Below, piece by piece: positions 8,491-15,758 of a DNA stretch of 21,564 nucleotides. The notes below the pieces were generated by a model, which was not told the DNA's origin, made no database searches, and saw nothing but the letters and a program-made list of their open reading frames with translations. The position numbers were made by a program, and so were the translations under genes. Numbering within the stretch: the stretch's first letter is position 1; the number at the start of each line of letters is the position of its first letter. Source of the stretch: a virus; IMG/VR virus record IMGVR_UViG_3300025890_000184, positions 1-21,564 of that record; one strand, given 5' to 3'.

Positions 8491-9561
8491 CTAAACTCTT
8501 GTGATAAGTAAATTAGTTGTCCCATTACTTCCACTTATCAAAGAAGCACTTTGTCCTGTTTTTTTAGCACGTATTCTTAGTCTACTTTCGCTTGGAAAAT
8601 AACTAGCACAACTATACCCATAAGAATAGAAATCAGGTAAATCTGAAGAAAATGATAGGTTATGTAAACTGCCAGGTACTAAAATATAACTACTTCCTTT
8701 ATCAGTTGACTTTTCAGCTTTCATTTGAAGTCTGAAATCAGCACCATTTGCTTCTATAGAAGAATTCATATTGATTGTAAAGAAAGAATCTTCTTTGAAA
8801 GCAATATAAAAGTCATCACTTGTCCCATTTACATCATGTACATTAGTATAATTTGCTGATGATGTCAACTCTGGAGTAGCGTTGAATACTATTGTTTCGT
8901 CACTTGTACCTATATCTTGAGATGTCGCATTTAGTTTATATTGTACAGTTAAACCAGTACCAATACCCCCACCCTTTTCTATTGGTTGTATTCTTGAAGA
9001 TATAGACGAACTCATTTGAGTAACCGAGCCACTAATTACGTTTGCTGATAACGACCTTATCAATGCGGCATTAGAACCTAATGAGCCACTTATATCAGAA
9101 GCAATTTGTGATGAACCACTTATCAAAGTATTACCCAATTCAGATTCAGCAGTACTTATTCTTGTTGAAAATGAACCACTATCTGTTTTTAGATTTGTAA
9201 CCCTTGTTGAAAAACTAGAACTAGCCTGTATAAACGAACCACTTATATCAGAAGCAATCTGTGATGAACCACTTAAAGCACCACTAAATATTCCTGAAAA
9301 TGAACCACTAACTCCCGTAGTTTTTGTAAAATCTACATTAGAAGAAGATACGATAAGTGAACCAGTTATATAAGTATCTTCGGCAATATTTGATAAGAAC
9401 CCACCCTTTTGTCCTTGAGGACCTGTAGTAACAATATTGACTACTGATGTTTTAGTTATATTACGATCAACATTTCCATCAGATTTGATGATAGTGACAT
9501 TTTTATTGCTCGTACTAACACTAACATTGTTTGGTGAATTCGGAGTTATATCTACAGACAC
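8491..9561 (-). CDS. Trimeric fibre protein with short collagen tract and C1q/TNF-like head, in the wac (fibritin) position
   Basis: A protein of 356 residues. It has an N-terminal beta region, a single short collagen-like tract (GPQGQKGG, 47-54), then [19 protein letters not shown] (66-83), which recurs in the giant fibre. A Ser-rich coiled segment follows with a duplicated unit, SGSSQIASDISGS, at 97-109 and 148-160. The C-terminal 150 residues (FFTINMNSSIEANGADFRLQ, about 260-279; SESRLRIRAKK) look like a C1q/TNF-type jelly-roll trimer. The gene lies just before gp13-14-15-like genes, where T4 has wac (whisker fibritin), so a whisker or neck fibre is a reasonable guess. The start is GTG at 9561, six bases after AGGAG. 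An ATG at 9563 is out of frame and stops after three codons (ATG TGT CTG TAG). Confidence 0.7.
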   Translation of the reverse strand: MSVDITPNSPNNVSVSTSNKNVTIIKSDGNVDRNITKTSVVNIVTTGPQGQKGGFLSNIAEDTYITGSLIVSSSNVDFTKTTGVSGSFSGIFSGALSGSSQIASDISGSFIQASSSFSTRVTNLKTDSGSFSTRISTAESELGNTLISGSSQIASDISGSLGSNAALIRSLSANVISGSVTQMSSSISSRIQPIEKGGGIGTGLTVQYKLNATSQDIGTSDETIVFNATPELTSSANYTNVHDVNGTSDDFYIAFKEDSFFTINMNSSIEANGADFRLQMKAEKSTDKGSSYILVPGSLHNLSFSSDLPDFYSYGYSCASYFPSESRLRIRAKKTGQSASLISGSNGTTNLLITRV

Positions 9562-9573
9562 ATTATTCTCCTA

Positions 9574-9987
9574 TTAGTATACAGAGCCTTTGGTAACTTC
9601 TTTTGAAAGCTTGACACTTCCCTCTAAAATTCTAGTAACCACAGCAGTATTACCACTTCCGGAAACTATTTCTAAATCATAAACAGCATTTTCAAAACTA
9701 AGATTAGAAGAAGTTGCGTGACTCATATAAACACCTATACTTCCTGAAGAAACTGGTTTATTAGCACTAAGTCCTCCTGAGCCACTTAGGTTTAACCCTG
9801 TTCCATCGACACCCAAACTAGAAGATAATTCAGATATCGTAGAAGTAGAACTTATGTTTTCTCTTATCTGCATTCTTGCCTGATATCCTGCTAAATCAAC
9901 AGGATTATTATTTGAGTCTTTGTATTGTATTTCGAAATCTAAGGTACTTCCTTGTTCGATAGTAAAGCTATATTTACCAGCAGCCAT
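9574..9987 (-). CDS. Small virion structural protein, Ig-like/BppU-N-like fold
   Basis: A protein of 137 residues. It opens KYSFTIEQGSTLDFEIQY and has VDLAGYQARMQIREN near residues 30-45, then a Gly/Ser-rich middle, and ends with YDLEIVSG...VVTRILEGSVKLSKEVT. This layout (IEQG...DL.GY.ARMQIR...YDLE...R.LEG...S.EVT) is common in small beta-sandwich phage structural proteins resembling the N-terminal domain of BppU-type baseplate or fibre proteins. It is the first gene after the capsid terminator. It has a strong site (TTTAGGAGAAT) and the octamer 32 bases upstream. It may anchor the following fibre protein; that is inference. Confidence 0.6.
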   Translation of the reverse strand: MAAGKYSFTIEQGSTLDFEIQYKDSNNNPVDLAGYQARMQIRENISSTSTISELSSSLGVDGTGLNLSGSGGLSANKPVSSGSIGVYMSHATSSNLSFENAVYDLEIVSGSGNTAVVTRILEGSVKLSKEVTKGSVY

Positions 9988-10019
9988 TTTATTCTCCTAA
10001 AAGATATATCAATTCAATA

Positions 10020-10027
10020 ATAAATAT
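10020..10027 (-). promoter_or_regulatory. Intergenic octamer ATATTTAT, candidate late promoter
   Basis: The coding strand reads ATATTTATTATTGA, 32 bases upstream of the start at 9987 and immediately downstream of the strong terminator at 10036-10065. A gene directly after a terminator needs its own promoter, so this is the best-placed copy of the motif. Confidence 0.55.
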
Positions 10028-10035
10028 ACAGAAAC

Positions 10036-10065
10036 AAAAAAAGGGGAGTAAAACTCCCCTTTTTT
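10036..10065 (-). terminator. Strong intrinsic terminator after gp23
   Basis: An inverted repeat: GGGGAGT at 10043-10049 pairs with ACTCCCC at 10053-10059 around a three-base loop. Flanking A and T runs extend the stem to about 13 pairs. The transcript from the minus strand ends in a U tract. Because the repeat has A and T runs on both sides it could work in both directions. It ends the gp22-gp23 transcript. Confidence 0.92.
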
Positions 10066-10087
10066 ATATAGTTTAATGATTTCTCAA

Positions 10088-11746
10088 TTAAACGTTGTTG
10101 ATGTCCGCGACAATCACTTTTCCATAGAACTCTGGTCTGACCATCTTCTTAGCATAACGAGTCATTACCCCACGTCTTGGTGTGAAGTTTGTAGGATCGT
10201 ATACTAATGGTGTCATAATCATTGGTACATATGGAGCATAGACAGCACCAGTTTCTAAGAAGTTACTACCTCTGAATCCAACTAGTATATCGTTAGAAGT
10301 CATGTAAGGGTTCTTATAAACAGTATATCTGTTATTGATAGAACCTACAGCCTCTACACCCATAGCGTAGTTAGTAGATTTAGCATCTCCAGCATTAGCA
10401 ACATATCCACTTACGGATTCTAAGATTGTAGATGTTTCAGGTGAAACAACAACAAAATTAGCACCACCACGAAGTGTTTTCTGATGAATTGCGTTAGAAA
10501 CGGATTGAATCTTAATTCCAAGTGTCTGGAACCAAGATGGTTTTGTGTATGCGTTAGATGAACCACTAATCTCTGACCAAGCAGGTGCGCCTGTTCCAGA
10601 ACCATCATACTCAAAGCCAACTTTAGCTGACCAGTACTCTGTTTTAGCAGAAGCATTGATTGCTAACATATCTAGGATTTCTAAGTCGATTTCCATAGCA
10701 ATGTATTCACTCAACATAGCAGTTAATTCAGCTTCAGCGTCAACACTATGATAAGCGTTAAGATCCTGAGCAAGCTCTGGAGTCCAAACAGCTTTCAACT
10801 TACGTGTTTTAGCAACTATACTGATAGAACGTAGCTGGATGTCTACTTCTGGTATACCGGCATCGCCTTCTCCAGAGAATCCACCATCAGAACCAGCAGT
10901 TGGTGAAGCTTCAAACTCACCTCTTTGTTGATCGGTTGGTGCTTTATGATACTTAACTTTTGAAGGACCGATTTGAGCACCAGCACTACGAACAATAAAG
11001 CTGATTTCTGTACCAGCAGCATTGATTGAAGTGTAGTGAGGAAAGAACTCATCGAATCCACTACCAGAGATAGAGTATGCTTTGATTCCTTCTTTATCAG
11101 GTCTTGTCATAGAACCAGCTCCAACAGTTAATTTTATCAACTCATTGTTTGTTGCTAAGCCATCGGCAACAGAAGAACTCAAATCTGGTTCGAATTCTAC
11201 TTCTTTCCAAGTAGCTGAAGCAGTAGCAAAAGTTGTATTTGCTGCAGAAGCGGCTAATGTAAGAGCGCCTGTTTCTTCATCGTTAATTGAATATCCTGAC
11301 TTACCACCACCGTAAAGTCCACCAGCAGCATCACCACTACCAGATGTGTTACCGAAGATATCAGCACCTGATGTATGGTTAGCAGTTTGTGTACTACCGT
11401 ATTTGAAGTCAAGATAAAAGATTAGTCCAGATGGTAAATTCATAGGCTGAACAGAAACGAATTCCTGTGCAGATATTTCACCAAAGATTCTACGCACTAA
11501 TGGTAGAGCAACACCAGACCATTCTTCCTTATTTCCACCAGTACCTGTTGAAGAAGCTTCCTTAATCAACTGTGTAGCCTGGTTTTCAAGAAGAACAGAC
11601 ATTCCTGTTTTCTTTGTTGAATCTTCAATACCATCTAGCAATCCAGTTGGCTCCCACTTATCGACTAACTTTCTAGTCTGTTTTAGGAGCTCCTGATGAG
11701 GGTTATGACCCGTCATCACGTCGCTTAGATTTTCAAAGTTTGACAT
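10088..11746 (-). CDS. 23: Major capsid protein gp23
   Basis: A protein of 552 residues, close to T4 gp23 (521). The N-terminal region ends in TQLIKE-ASST, an Ile-X-Glu site after residue 63. This corresponds to the T4 maturation cleavage after residue 65 that removes the delta domain. Residues about 76-115 (RRIFGEISAQEFVSVQPMN, then LPSGLIFYLDFKYG) match the T4-family pattern VRR...A.D..GVQPM..P.G..F. The C-terminal part includes NFVVVSPETSTILESVSG and ends ARPEFYG-like (KKMVRPEFYGKVIVADINNV). It follows gp22 with 14 bases between the stop and the start, has a GGGAG site, and is closed by a strong terminator. It forms the hexamers of the mature shell. Confidence 0.95.
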   Translation of the reverse strand: MSNFENLSDVMTGHNPHQELLKQTRKLVDKWEPTGLLDGIEDSTKKTGMSVLLENQATQLIKEASSTGTGGNKEEWSGVALPLVRRIFGEISAQEFVSVQPMNLPSGLIFYLDFKYGSTQTANHTSGADIFGNTSGSGDAAGGLYGGGKSGYSINDEETGALTLAASAANTTFATASATWKEVEFEPDLSSSVADGLATNNELIKLTVGAGSMTRPDKEGIKAYSISGSGFDEFFPHYTSINAAGTEISFIVRSAGAQIGPSKVKYHKAPTDQQRGEFEASPTAGSDGGFSGEGDAGIPEVDIQLRSISIVAKTRKLKAVWTPELAQDLNAYHSVDAEAELTAMLSEYIAMEIDLEILDMLAINASAKTEYWSAKVGFEYDGSGTGAPAWSEISGSSNAYTKPSWFQTLGIKIQSVSNAIHQKTLRGGANFVVVSPETSTILESVSGYVANAGDAKSTNYAMGVEAVGSINNRYTVYKNPYMTSNDILVGFRGSNFLETGAVYAPYVPMIMTPLVYDPTNFTPRRGVMTRYAKKMVRPEFYGKVIVADINNV

Positions 11747-11760
11747 TATATGTCTCCCAA

Positions 11761-12816
11761 TTATATAAGGTTAGCTAACTTTTTAAACCTGTTTCTCAAC
11801 TCTGAACTTTCAGTTATTACTTCTTTTTCAGATTTAGTTGAGGCAACTGGCTTTGAAGCGCTACCCTTAGATTCATTAATTTCATTTTTTCTAGCAGAAC
11901 CAAAAGATTCACCAAGTGTAGAATACACTAACTTGACTTCACGTAGGTTGGCTGCTCTATCGAATTGCTCAACGACTTTCATTTTCTGATCGTTATTCAA
12001 ACCATATTTTCTAAATAGTTTGTTTGTGAACAGAAGTTTAGCATTTAGCAAATTGACTTCGTTTAGCTTTCCACGCAACTCTTCGATTACAGAACGATGT
12101 TCAGCAAGATCTGATTTTAGTTCGGAAACTTCATCCACTTCTTCTTCTTTATCTTCTTCCTCTGAAAGAGCCTTAAGAACTTCATCTAAATCAATATCTT
12201 CGTCAAGATCAGCTTCTTCTTTCAATTTAGCTTTTCCGTCACTACCAACATTAGATGAGTCATTAGCTTTCGCATTGACTTTATTGTCAGCTTTACCAAT
12301 GTCTGAAGAAACGTCATTTTCTTCTACCTTATCATCTTCATCATCATCTTCTTCTTCTTCATTGATTTCACTTTCTAGTTCTTTAATTACAGCTTCTAAG
12401 TCAAGATCAGAATTTTCGTCATCTTCATCATCTTCCATTTCTTCGTCCATCTCATCTTCTTCTTCCTCAGAAACTACAGGAGCGTACTTTACACCATCAA
12501 TTTCAATGATACCTTCTTCTTCCATTTCAGGTTCATCTTCCATTTCTTCGTCCATTTCGTCCTCATCACCACGTTCTTCGAGTTCGTCTCCGTCACGAGC
12601 CATTTTAGCTCTTTCTTCGACATCCTCATCTTCTTCATGATCTTCAGCTTCATCGACTTTTTCATCCTCGTCATCCATTTCCATTTGGATTTTTTTAGAC
12701 AACATAGATTGAAGTTTTGGTGTGAAAGCCTCTTCTAAAGCCATTTTTGCGTTTTCTAAAGCAGTCTCACGAACAGCTTTAGCGTCGGCAATCGCTTCTT
12801 TTAAGAGATTATCCAT
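11761..12816 (-). CDS. 22: Prohead core scaffold protein gp22
   Basis: A protein of 351 residues. The N-terminal helix (NLLKEAIADAKAVRETALEN) is followed by long acidic stretches (about 46-170 and 200-230), a coiled-coil helix (about 230-270, ending FTNKLFRKYGL), and a basic C-terminal end (SELRNRFKKLANLI). This is the plan of T4-type core scaffolds, which fill the prohead and are digested by gp21 before packaging. The acidic region contains a small beta-like element, IIEIDGVKYAPVV (103-115), flanked by two near-copies of EDEMDEEMED (86-94 and 120-129). Possible protease sites are Leu/Ile-Asn-Glu (INE 151-153, LNE 251-253, INE 313-315). It starts at 12816 behind CGGAGAAT. Confidence 0.88.
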   Translation of the reverse strand: MDNLLKEAIADAKAVRETALENAKMALEEAFTPKLQSMLSKKIQMEMDDEDEKVDEAEDHEEDEDVEERAKMARDGDELEERGDEDEMDEEMEDEPEMEEEGIIEIDGVKYAPVVSEEEEDEMDEEMEDDEDDENSDLDLEAVIKELESEINEEEEDDDEDDKVEENDVSSDIGKADNKVNAKANDSSNVGSDGKAKLKEEADLDEDIDLDEVLKALSEEEDKEEEVDEVSELKSDLAEHRSVIEELRGKLNEVNLLNAKLLFTNKLFRKYGLNNDQKMKVVEQFDRAANLREVKLVYSTLGESFGSARKNEINESKGSASKPVASTKSEKEVITESSELRNRFKKLANLI

Positions 12817-12841
12817 TTTTATTCTCCGTTTAGGATATTAG

Positions 12842-12861
12842 TATAGTTATTGGGAACTATA
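12842..12861 (-). promoter_or_regulatory. Leader hairpin 2 upstream of gp22
   Basis: A perfect 7-base inverted repeat (TATAGTT / AACTATA) with a six-base loop, 26 bases before the gp22 start. It is AT-rich and so weak alone. It sits in the untranslated leader of the gp22-gp23 transcript. Confidence 0.4.
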
Positions 12862-12883
12862 ATAGAATTATTATATTTCGATT

Positions 12884-12908
12884 ACACCGTATGTGATAGG
12901 AACGGTGT
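12884..12908 (-). promoter_or_regulatory. Leader hairpin 1 upstream of gp22
   Basis: A perfect 7-base inverted repeat (ACACCGT / ACGGTGT) with an 11-base loop, lying just downstream of the octamer at 12926-12933. No U tract follows, so it is unlikely to be a terminator. A role in mRNA stability or translation control of the capsid transcript is possible. Confidence 0.5.
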
Positions 12909-12925
12909 GTTTATTTTAGATATAT

Positions 12926-12933
12926 ATAAATAT
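12926..12933 (-). promoter_or_regulatory. Intergenic octamer ATATTTAT, candidate late promoter
   Basis: A copy of the octamer lying between the bS21 stop and the two leader hairpins, 109 bases upstream of gp22. If it is a promoter it would make a separate gp22-gp23 mRNA with a structured leader, ending at the terminator at 10036-10065. Confidence 0.45.
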
Positions 12934-12939
12934 AAGTAT

Positions 12940-13167
12940 TTAGAATTTTCTTCCTCTATTTCTGCTATCTTCTTCAGATAACTTTACTTTTTTCCAATAA
13001 TTACGGGCCTTTGCTTTATTTTTAGTCTCTTTTTTAAGAGCAGATGGTTTTTTATAGTACTCTCTTTCTCTTAGTTCATATAAAATACCAGCATCCTTTA
13101 CTTTTCTTTTGAATATACTAATAGCCTTTTCATATTGGTTATTTCTTACTACAACTTTTATTGACAT
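12940..13167 (-). CDS. rpsU: Ribosomal protein bS21 homologue
   Basis: A 75-residue, very basic protein. It aligns over its length with bS21 of the small ribosomal subunit: IKVVVRNNQYEKAISIFKRK (3-22), then AGILYELREREYYKKPS (26-42), then a Lys/Arg-rich helix. E. coli bS21 has the same order, with VREN..F..A...FKR, AG.L.E.R.REFYEKP and a basic end, at 71 residues. bS21 sits near the anti-Shine-Dalgarno end of 16S rRNA and affects translation initiation. Phage copies are known, including in T4-like pelagiphages. Here it lies between a core-like gene and gp22, all in the same direction, 10 bases after the upstream stop, with AGAGGT before the ATG. It is presumably made late and exchanged into host ribosomes; that is inference. 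Confidence 0.9.
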   Translation of the reverse strand: MSIKVVVRNNQYEKAISIFKRKVKDAGILYELREREYYKKPSALKKETKNKAKARNYWKKVKLSEEDSRNRGRKF

Positions 13168-13177
13168 ATTTACCTCT

Positions 13178-13987
13178 TTATTTTAACATATTTCTTAAAT
13201 TGTGAGCAGCACTTAATACTACAGACAATTGCTTTCTTTGTTTGATATCTTTTAATTTTTTGCTCATATCCATTAAGCCCAACATCATCTTTTCAAGACT
13301 TTTTAATTCGGCAGGTCCCTCTTCTAGTAATTCTTTTAATTTAGTCATTTGTCTGTTTTCTTGGTTTTCGTTTTTCGCCTTGTAATTTCTATCTACATAG
13401 TTGAAGAAATCTTTTTTGTCTCCATCATCCATATCTTCAATATTAGATACATTAAATTTTTTCATAGCTTTTTTGAAGAATGCTTTGTAATCATCTTCTT
13501 CTCTAAACATCATTTTATCAGCTTCTGAATGTACATCTCTATCTTCGTCATCGTGTCCCGTAACATGCCCTTCACCGATAGAATAATATCTACCTAATAT
13601 ATGTCCCATATCTTCATATAGTCCACTCATTCTTTCTTGTAGAGAATTAGCTTCACTAGCTACTTTACCAAATTGTTTTGATAAACCTGTAAGTTCTTTC
13701 ATATTACGACTGACTGTAATCTTATCAAACATATCATCTACTTCTGAGAGTGTGTGTTGAGCAGCACCTTCAGCTATCGAAGAAAGATTTTCAGCAACCT
13801 CTTTTAGATTACCTTTACCATATATAGACTCACCAATAGAATTGAAGCTATTAATTTTTGATACTAATTCCTTTACATCTACTTTTGGTTCATCTTTTTC
13901 TTCTTCATTTACCCAAGGATTATGAGAAATCATTCCACCTTGAGTTGAAATTTCGTTTAGTAAATCTTTTAGTTTTATGTTAGCCAT
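13178..13987 (-). CDS. Putative prohead-core or head protein, unknown function
   Basis: A 269-residue, largely helical and charged protein. It begins MANIKLKDLLNEISTQGG, with a Leu-Asn-Glu at 10-12 that fits the T4-type protease rule. It contains coiled segments (about 95-130) and the block KKAMKKFNVSNIEDM followed by DDGDKKDFFNYVDRNY (about 167-200), which I recall from head-region proteins of marine T4-like phages. No enzymatic motif was seen. Its N-terminus resembles that of the preceding gene (IKLKD(L/I)L), suggesting a shared targeting or cleavage peptide. It starts behind AAGGAGA, with the octamer at 14005-14012 right upstream, so it may begin its own transcript with bS21. Confidence 0.75.
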   Translation of the reverse strand: MANIKLKDLLNEISTQGGMISHNPWVNEEEKDEPKVDVKELVSKINSFNSIGESIYGKGNLKEVAENLSSIAEGAAQHTLSEVDDMFDKITVSRNMKELTGLSKQFGKVASEANSLQERMSGLYEDMGHILGRYYSIGEGHVTGHDDEDRDVHSEADKMMFREEDDYKAFFKKAMKKFNVSNIEDMDDGDKKDFFNYVDRNYKAKNENQENRQMTKLKELLEEGPAELKSLEKMMLGLMDMSKKLKDIKQRKQLSVVLSAAHNLRNMLK

Positions 13988-14004
13988 AGTTTTTCTCCTT
14001 AGAT

Positions 14005-14012
14005 ATAAATAT
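14005..14012 (-). promoter_or_regulatory. Intergenic octamer ATATTTAT, candidate late promoter
   Basis: The coding strand reads GATATTTATATC, 17 bases before the start at 13987 and directly before the AAGGAGA ribosome site. If transcription starts about 6 bases downstream of the octamer the leader would be very short. Confidence 0.45.
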
Positions 14013-14417
14013 CTATTTTCTTAATTTTCCTTTGGGCATATATCGTCTAAATCCGTTACGAACTTTTCTCCATAACATTTTCATAAAAGTTCTTTCACCA
14101 TTATGTGTTCTATTCCACGCACCAGTTTCGATACCTCTTATAATATCTAAAGCATCATACTTACCACCCTTTACACCATCCATCATAATCTTTATACATT
14201 GTTGTGAAGCCTTACCTAAAAGAGTTGACATTTTCTTTACATCATCATCCATATGTGATTTTGCTTCAGGATTACTAAATTTAGCTGGTACATAATCCAT
14301 ATCTTCATTTACAGAAGTATCATACTTATCTTTTCTTCTTAGAAGTTCTATATCGTCTATATCATTATCAATATAGTCTATTGGATTTTCTAATAATATA
14401 TCTTTTAGTTTTATCAT
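14013..14417 (-). CDS. Unknown head-region protein with N-terminal LLE site
   Basis: A protein of 134 residues. It begins MIKLKDILLENPIDYIDND, where LLE at 8-10 is a possible gp21 cleavage site. The first 60 residues are acidic, and the last 60 are basic, ending in a Lys/Arg-rich tail (WRKVRNGFRRYMPKGKLRK). The middle (GKYDALDIIRGIETGAW) is likely helical. No family was recognised. The stop of the previous gene is immediately followed by this start (TAAATG), indicating coupling. A small prohead-core component is the likeliest role from position alone. Confidence 0.7.
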   Translation of the reverse strand: MIKLKDILLENPIDYIDNDIDDIELLRRKDKYDTSVNEDMDYVPAKFSNPEAKSHMDDDVKKMSTLLGKASQQCIKIMMDGVKGGKYDALDIIRGIETGAWNRTHNGERTFMKMLWRKVRNGFRRYMPKGKLRK

Positions 14418-15155
14418 TTATTTTTTTATAACTTTGAAAGCAATATTCTGCATTTTCAGTATCGGTAGTTTAGAAAATTTCTTTTTATTTGATGTATTGA
14501 TAGCGTCATATACTTGAGTTATAGCAGATGCTGTATAACTATCCATTTTCATCTTTTTACCAGAAACAGGATCTTTTACATTAGAGTACCCTTTCTTTAG
14601 AACACCTCTTATTTGAGCTATCACATCTGGATCTTTAGCTTCGTTCACACCATCTTTTATGGGATTAGATACTTTAGCTCTTGATGAAAACTCTACAAAG
14701 TATTTTTTGTAAAGTTTCATAAGTTCCATAGCCTTATTCCTGTCTCTTTTAGCAACATCCTTAACCAAGCCTTTGATAATATTATCACTTCTTCTCATAG
14801 CAACATCAACTAAAGTAGCAATAACTTGCTGTGGAGTAAGTTCGTTCAAAGTACTTTCTTTCTTCAAACGACTTTTTTCAGCTCTTCCTCTGTTCTTAGA
14901 TTGTGCTTCAAATCCCACTATCTTTCCCCCTTTGTGTGAGGCGTCTTTACCATCACCATTTCCATAAGTACCTTTCTTACGATTATACTTATTTAGTTCT
15001 GCTCTATACTTTTTAGCTTTTTTAGAAGATTGAAATTTTTTATATTCATCTTTATAATCTCTATCTTCCTTTTTATATTTCTTTTCCCACTTTTTAGCCA
15101 TATCAGGCTTATTAGCATGCATCCATCTTCTCTGTTTTTCAGATTTGAATGGCAT
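14418..15155 (-). CDS. Basic head-region protein with a conserved phage N-terminal motif
   Basis: A 245-residue, strongly basic protein. The N-terminal PFKSEKQRRWMHANKPDMAK is a widespread phage motif (PFKS.KQRR...AN.P..A), usually without a known function. Residues 50-100 contain KYNRKKGTYGNGDGKDASH and SKNRGRAEKSRLKK, a conserved block I associate with T4-like marine phages. Leu-Asn-Glu at 103-105 could be a gp21 site separating a very basic N-terminal half from a helical C-terminal domain (105-245). It directly abuts the gp21 stop (TAAATG). It could be a DNA-binding internal head protein or core component; both are inference. Confidence 0.72.
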   Translation of the reverse strand: MPFKSEKQRRWMHANKPDMAKKWEKKYKKEDRDYKDEYKKFQSSKKAKKYRAELNKYNRKKGTYGNGDGKDASHKGGKIVGFEAQSKNRGRAEKSRLKKESTLNELTPQQVIATLVDVAMRRSDNIIKGLVKDVAKRDRNKAMELMKLYKKYFVEFSSRAKVSNPIKDGVNEAKDPDVIAQIRGVLKKGYSNVKDPVSGKKMKMDSYTASAITQVYDAINTSNKKKFSKLPILKMQNIAFKVIKK

Positions 15156-15758
15156 TTATCCTCTCAATATATCATTGATAGTTGCTTCAACCTTACCATA
15201 CTTAGTATCACGAATAGAAATGTTATTATCAACACTCTCGTTCATCGGATGAAGAAAAGCACCATGCGTAGATGGATTGGAAACGAAGTCAAAAGCAATC
15301 AACTCAAAGTCATCACCAACTTCTTGAGCACCAGTTTCATTTACTGGTGAAACAGAACCCATTCCACGAGAAGAAATACCCAACTTTATTCCATTTTTGA
15401 ATAACTCTCTTAGTATATTACCACTTGGAGTTGTTAGGATTTCTACTGTACCAACTAAATCGTCACCATTGAAAGCCATCTCTGTAATGTTATGAGATAC
15501 ATTTTGTAGATTTACTACTGATGACTCAGGATGGTCTAATTCACCCATAGCTCTTTTTTCTTTTACAAATCCATCAGAATATTTTTTAGCTTCACGCATT
15601 AGTATTTCTCTTGGATAAACTCTTCCATTTTGATTTTTAGTATCTGCTCTCTGTAAGATACCTTTGACAACTAACTTTCCGTTGTTCTCTTTCATAGCCT
15701 CATTGATTTGTTCGGCTCCTATTTCAAATGGTAGATAATCTACTATTAATTGCTTCAT
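15156..15758 (-). CDS. 21: Prohead maturation protease gp21
   Basis: A protein of 200 residues with the gp21/herpes-assemblin-type serine protease pattern: NGRVYPREIL (44-53), catalytic-type His in GELDHPES (His76), catalytic-type Ser in LGISSRGMGS (Ser129/130), and FDFVSNPS (Asp157). T4 gp21 uses His and Ser in the same setting. An Ile-Asn-Glu at 18-20 (QINE-AMKE) is a likely self-processing site. The enzyme would cleave gp22, gp23 and other core proteins after Leu/Ile-X-Glu during head maturation. It starts at 15758 behind TAGGAG and overlaps the upstream stop by four bases (ATGA). Length is close to T4 gp21 (about 212). Confidence 0.92.
   Translation of the reverse strand: MKQLIVDYLPFEIGAEQINEAMKENNGKLVVKGILQRADTKNQNGRVYPREILMREAKKYSDGFVKEKRAMGELDHPESSVVNLQNVSHNITEMAFNGDDLVGTVEILTTPSGNILRELFKNGIKLGISSRGMGSVSPVNETGAQEVGDDFELIAFDFVSNPSTHGAFLHPMNESVDNNISIRDTKYGKVEATINDILRG

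Noticed and set aside
10420-11061. Minus-strand frames 10420-10656 and 10843-11061 inside gp23, and 12489-12674 inside gp22
   Set aside because: Shadow frames of gp23 and gp22; no motif and no ribosome site.
12020-12640. 206-residue Ser-rich plus-strand frame
   Set aside because: It is the complement of the Glu/Asp codons in the acidic part of gp22 (GAA/GAT read as TTC/ATC/TCT).
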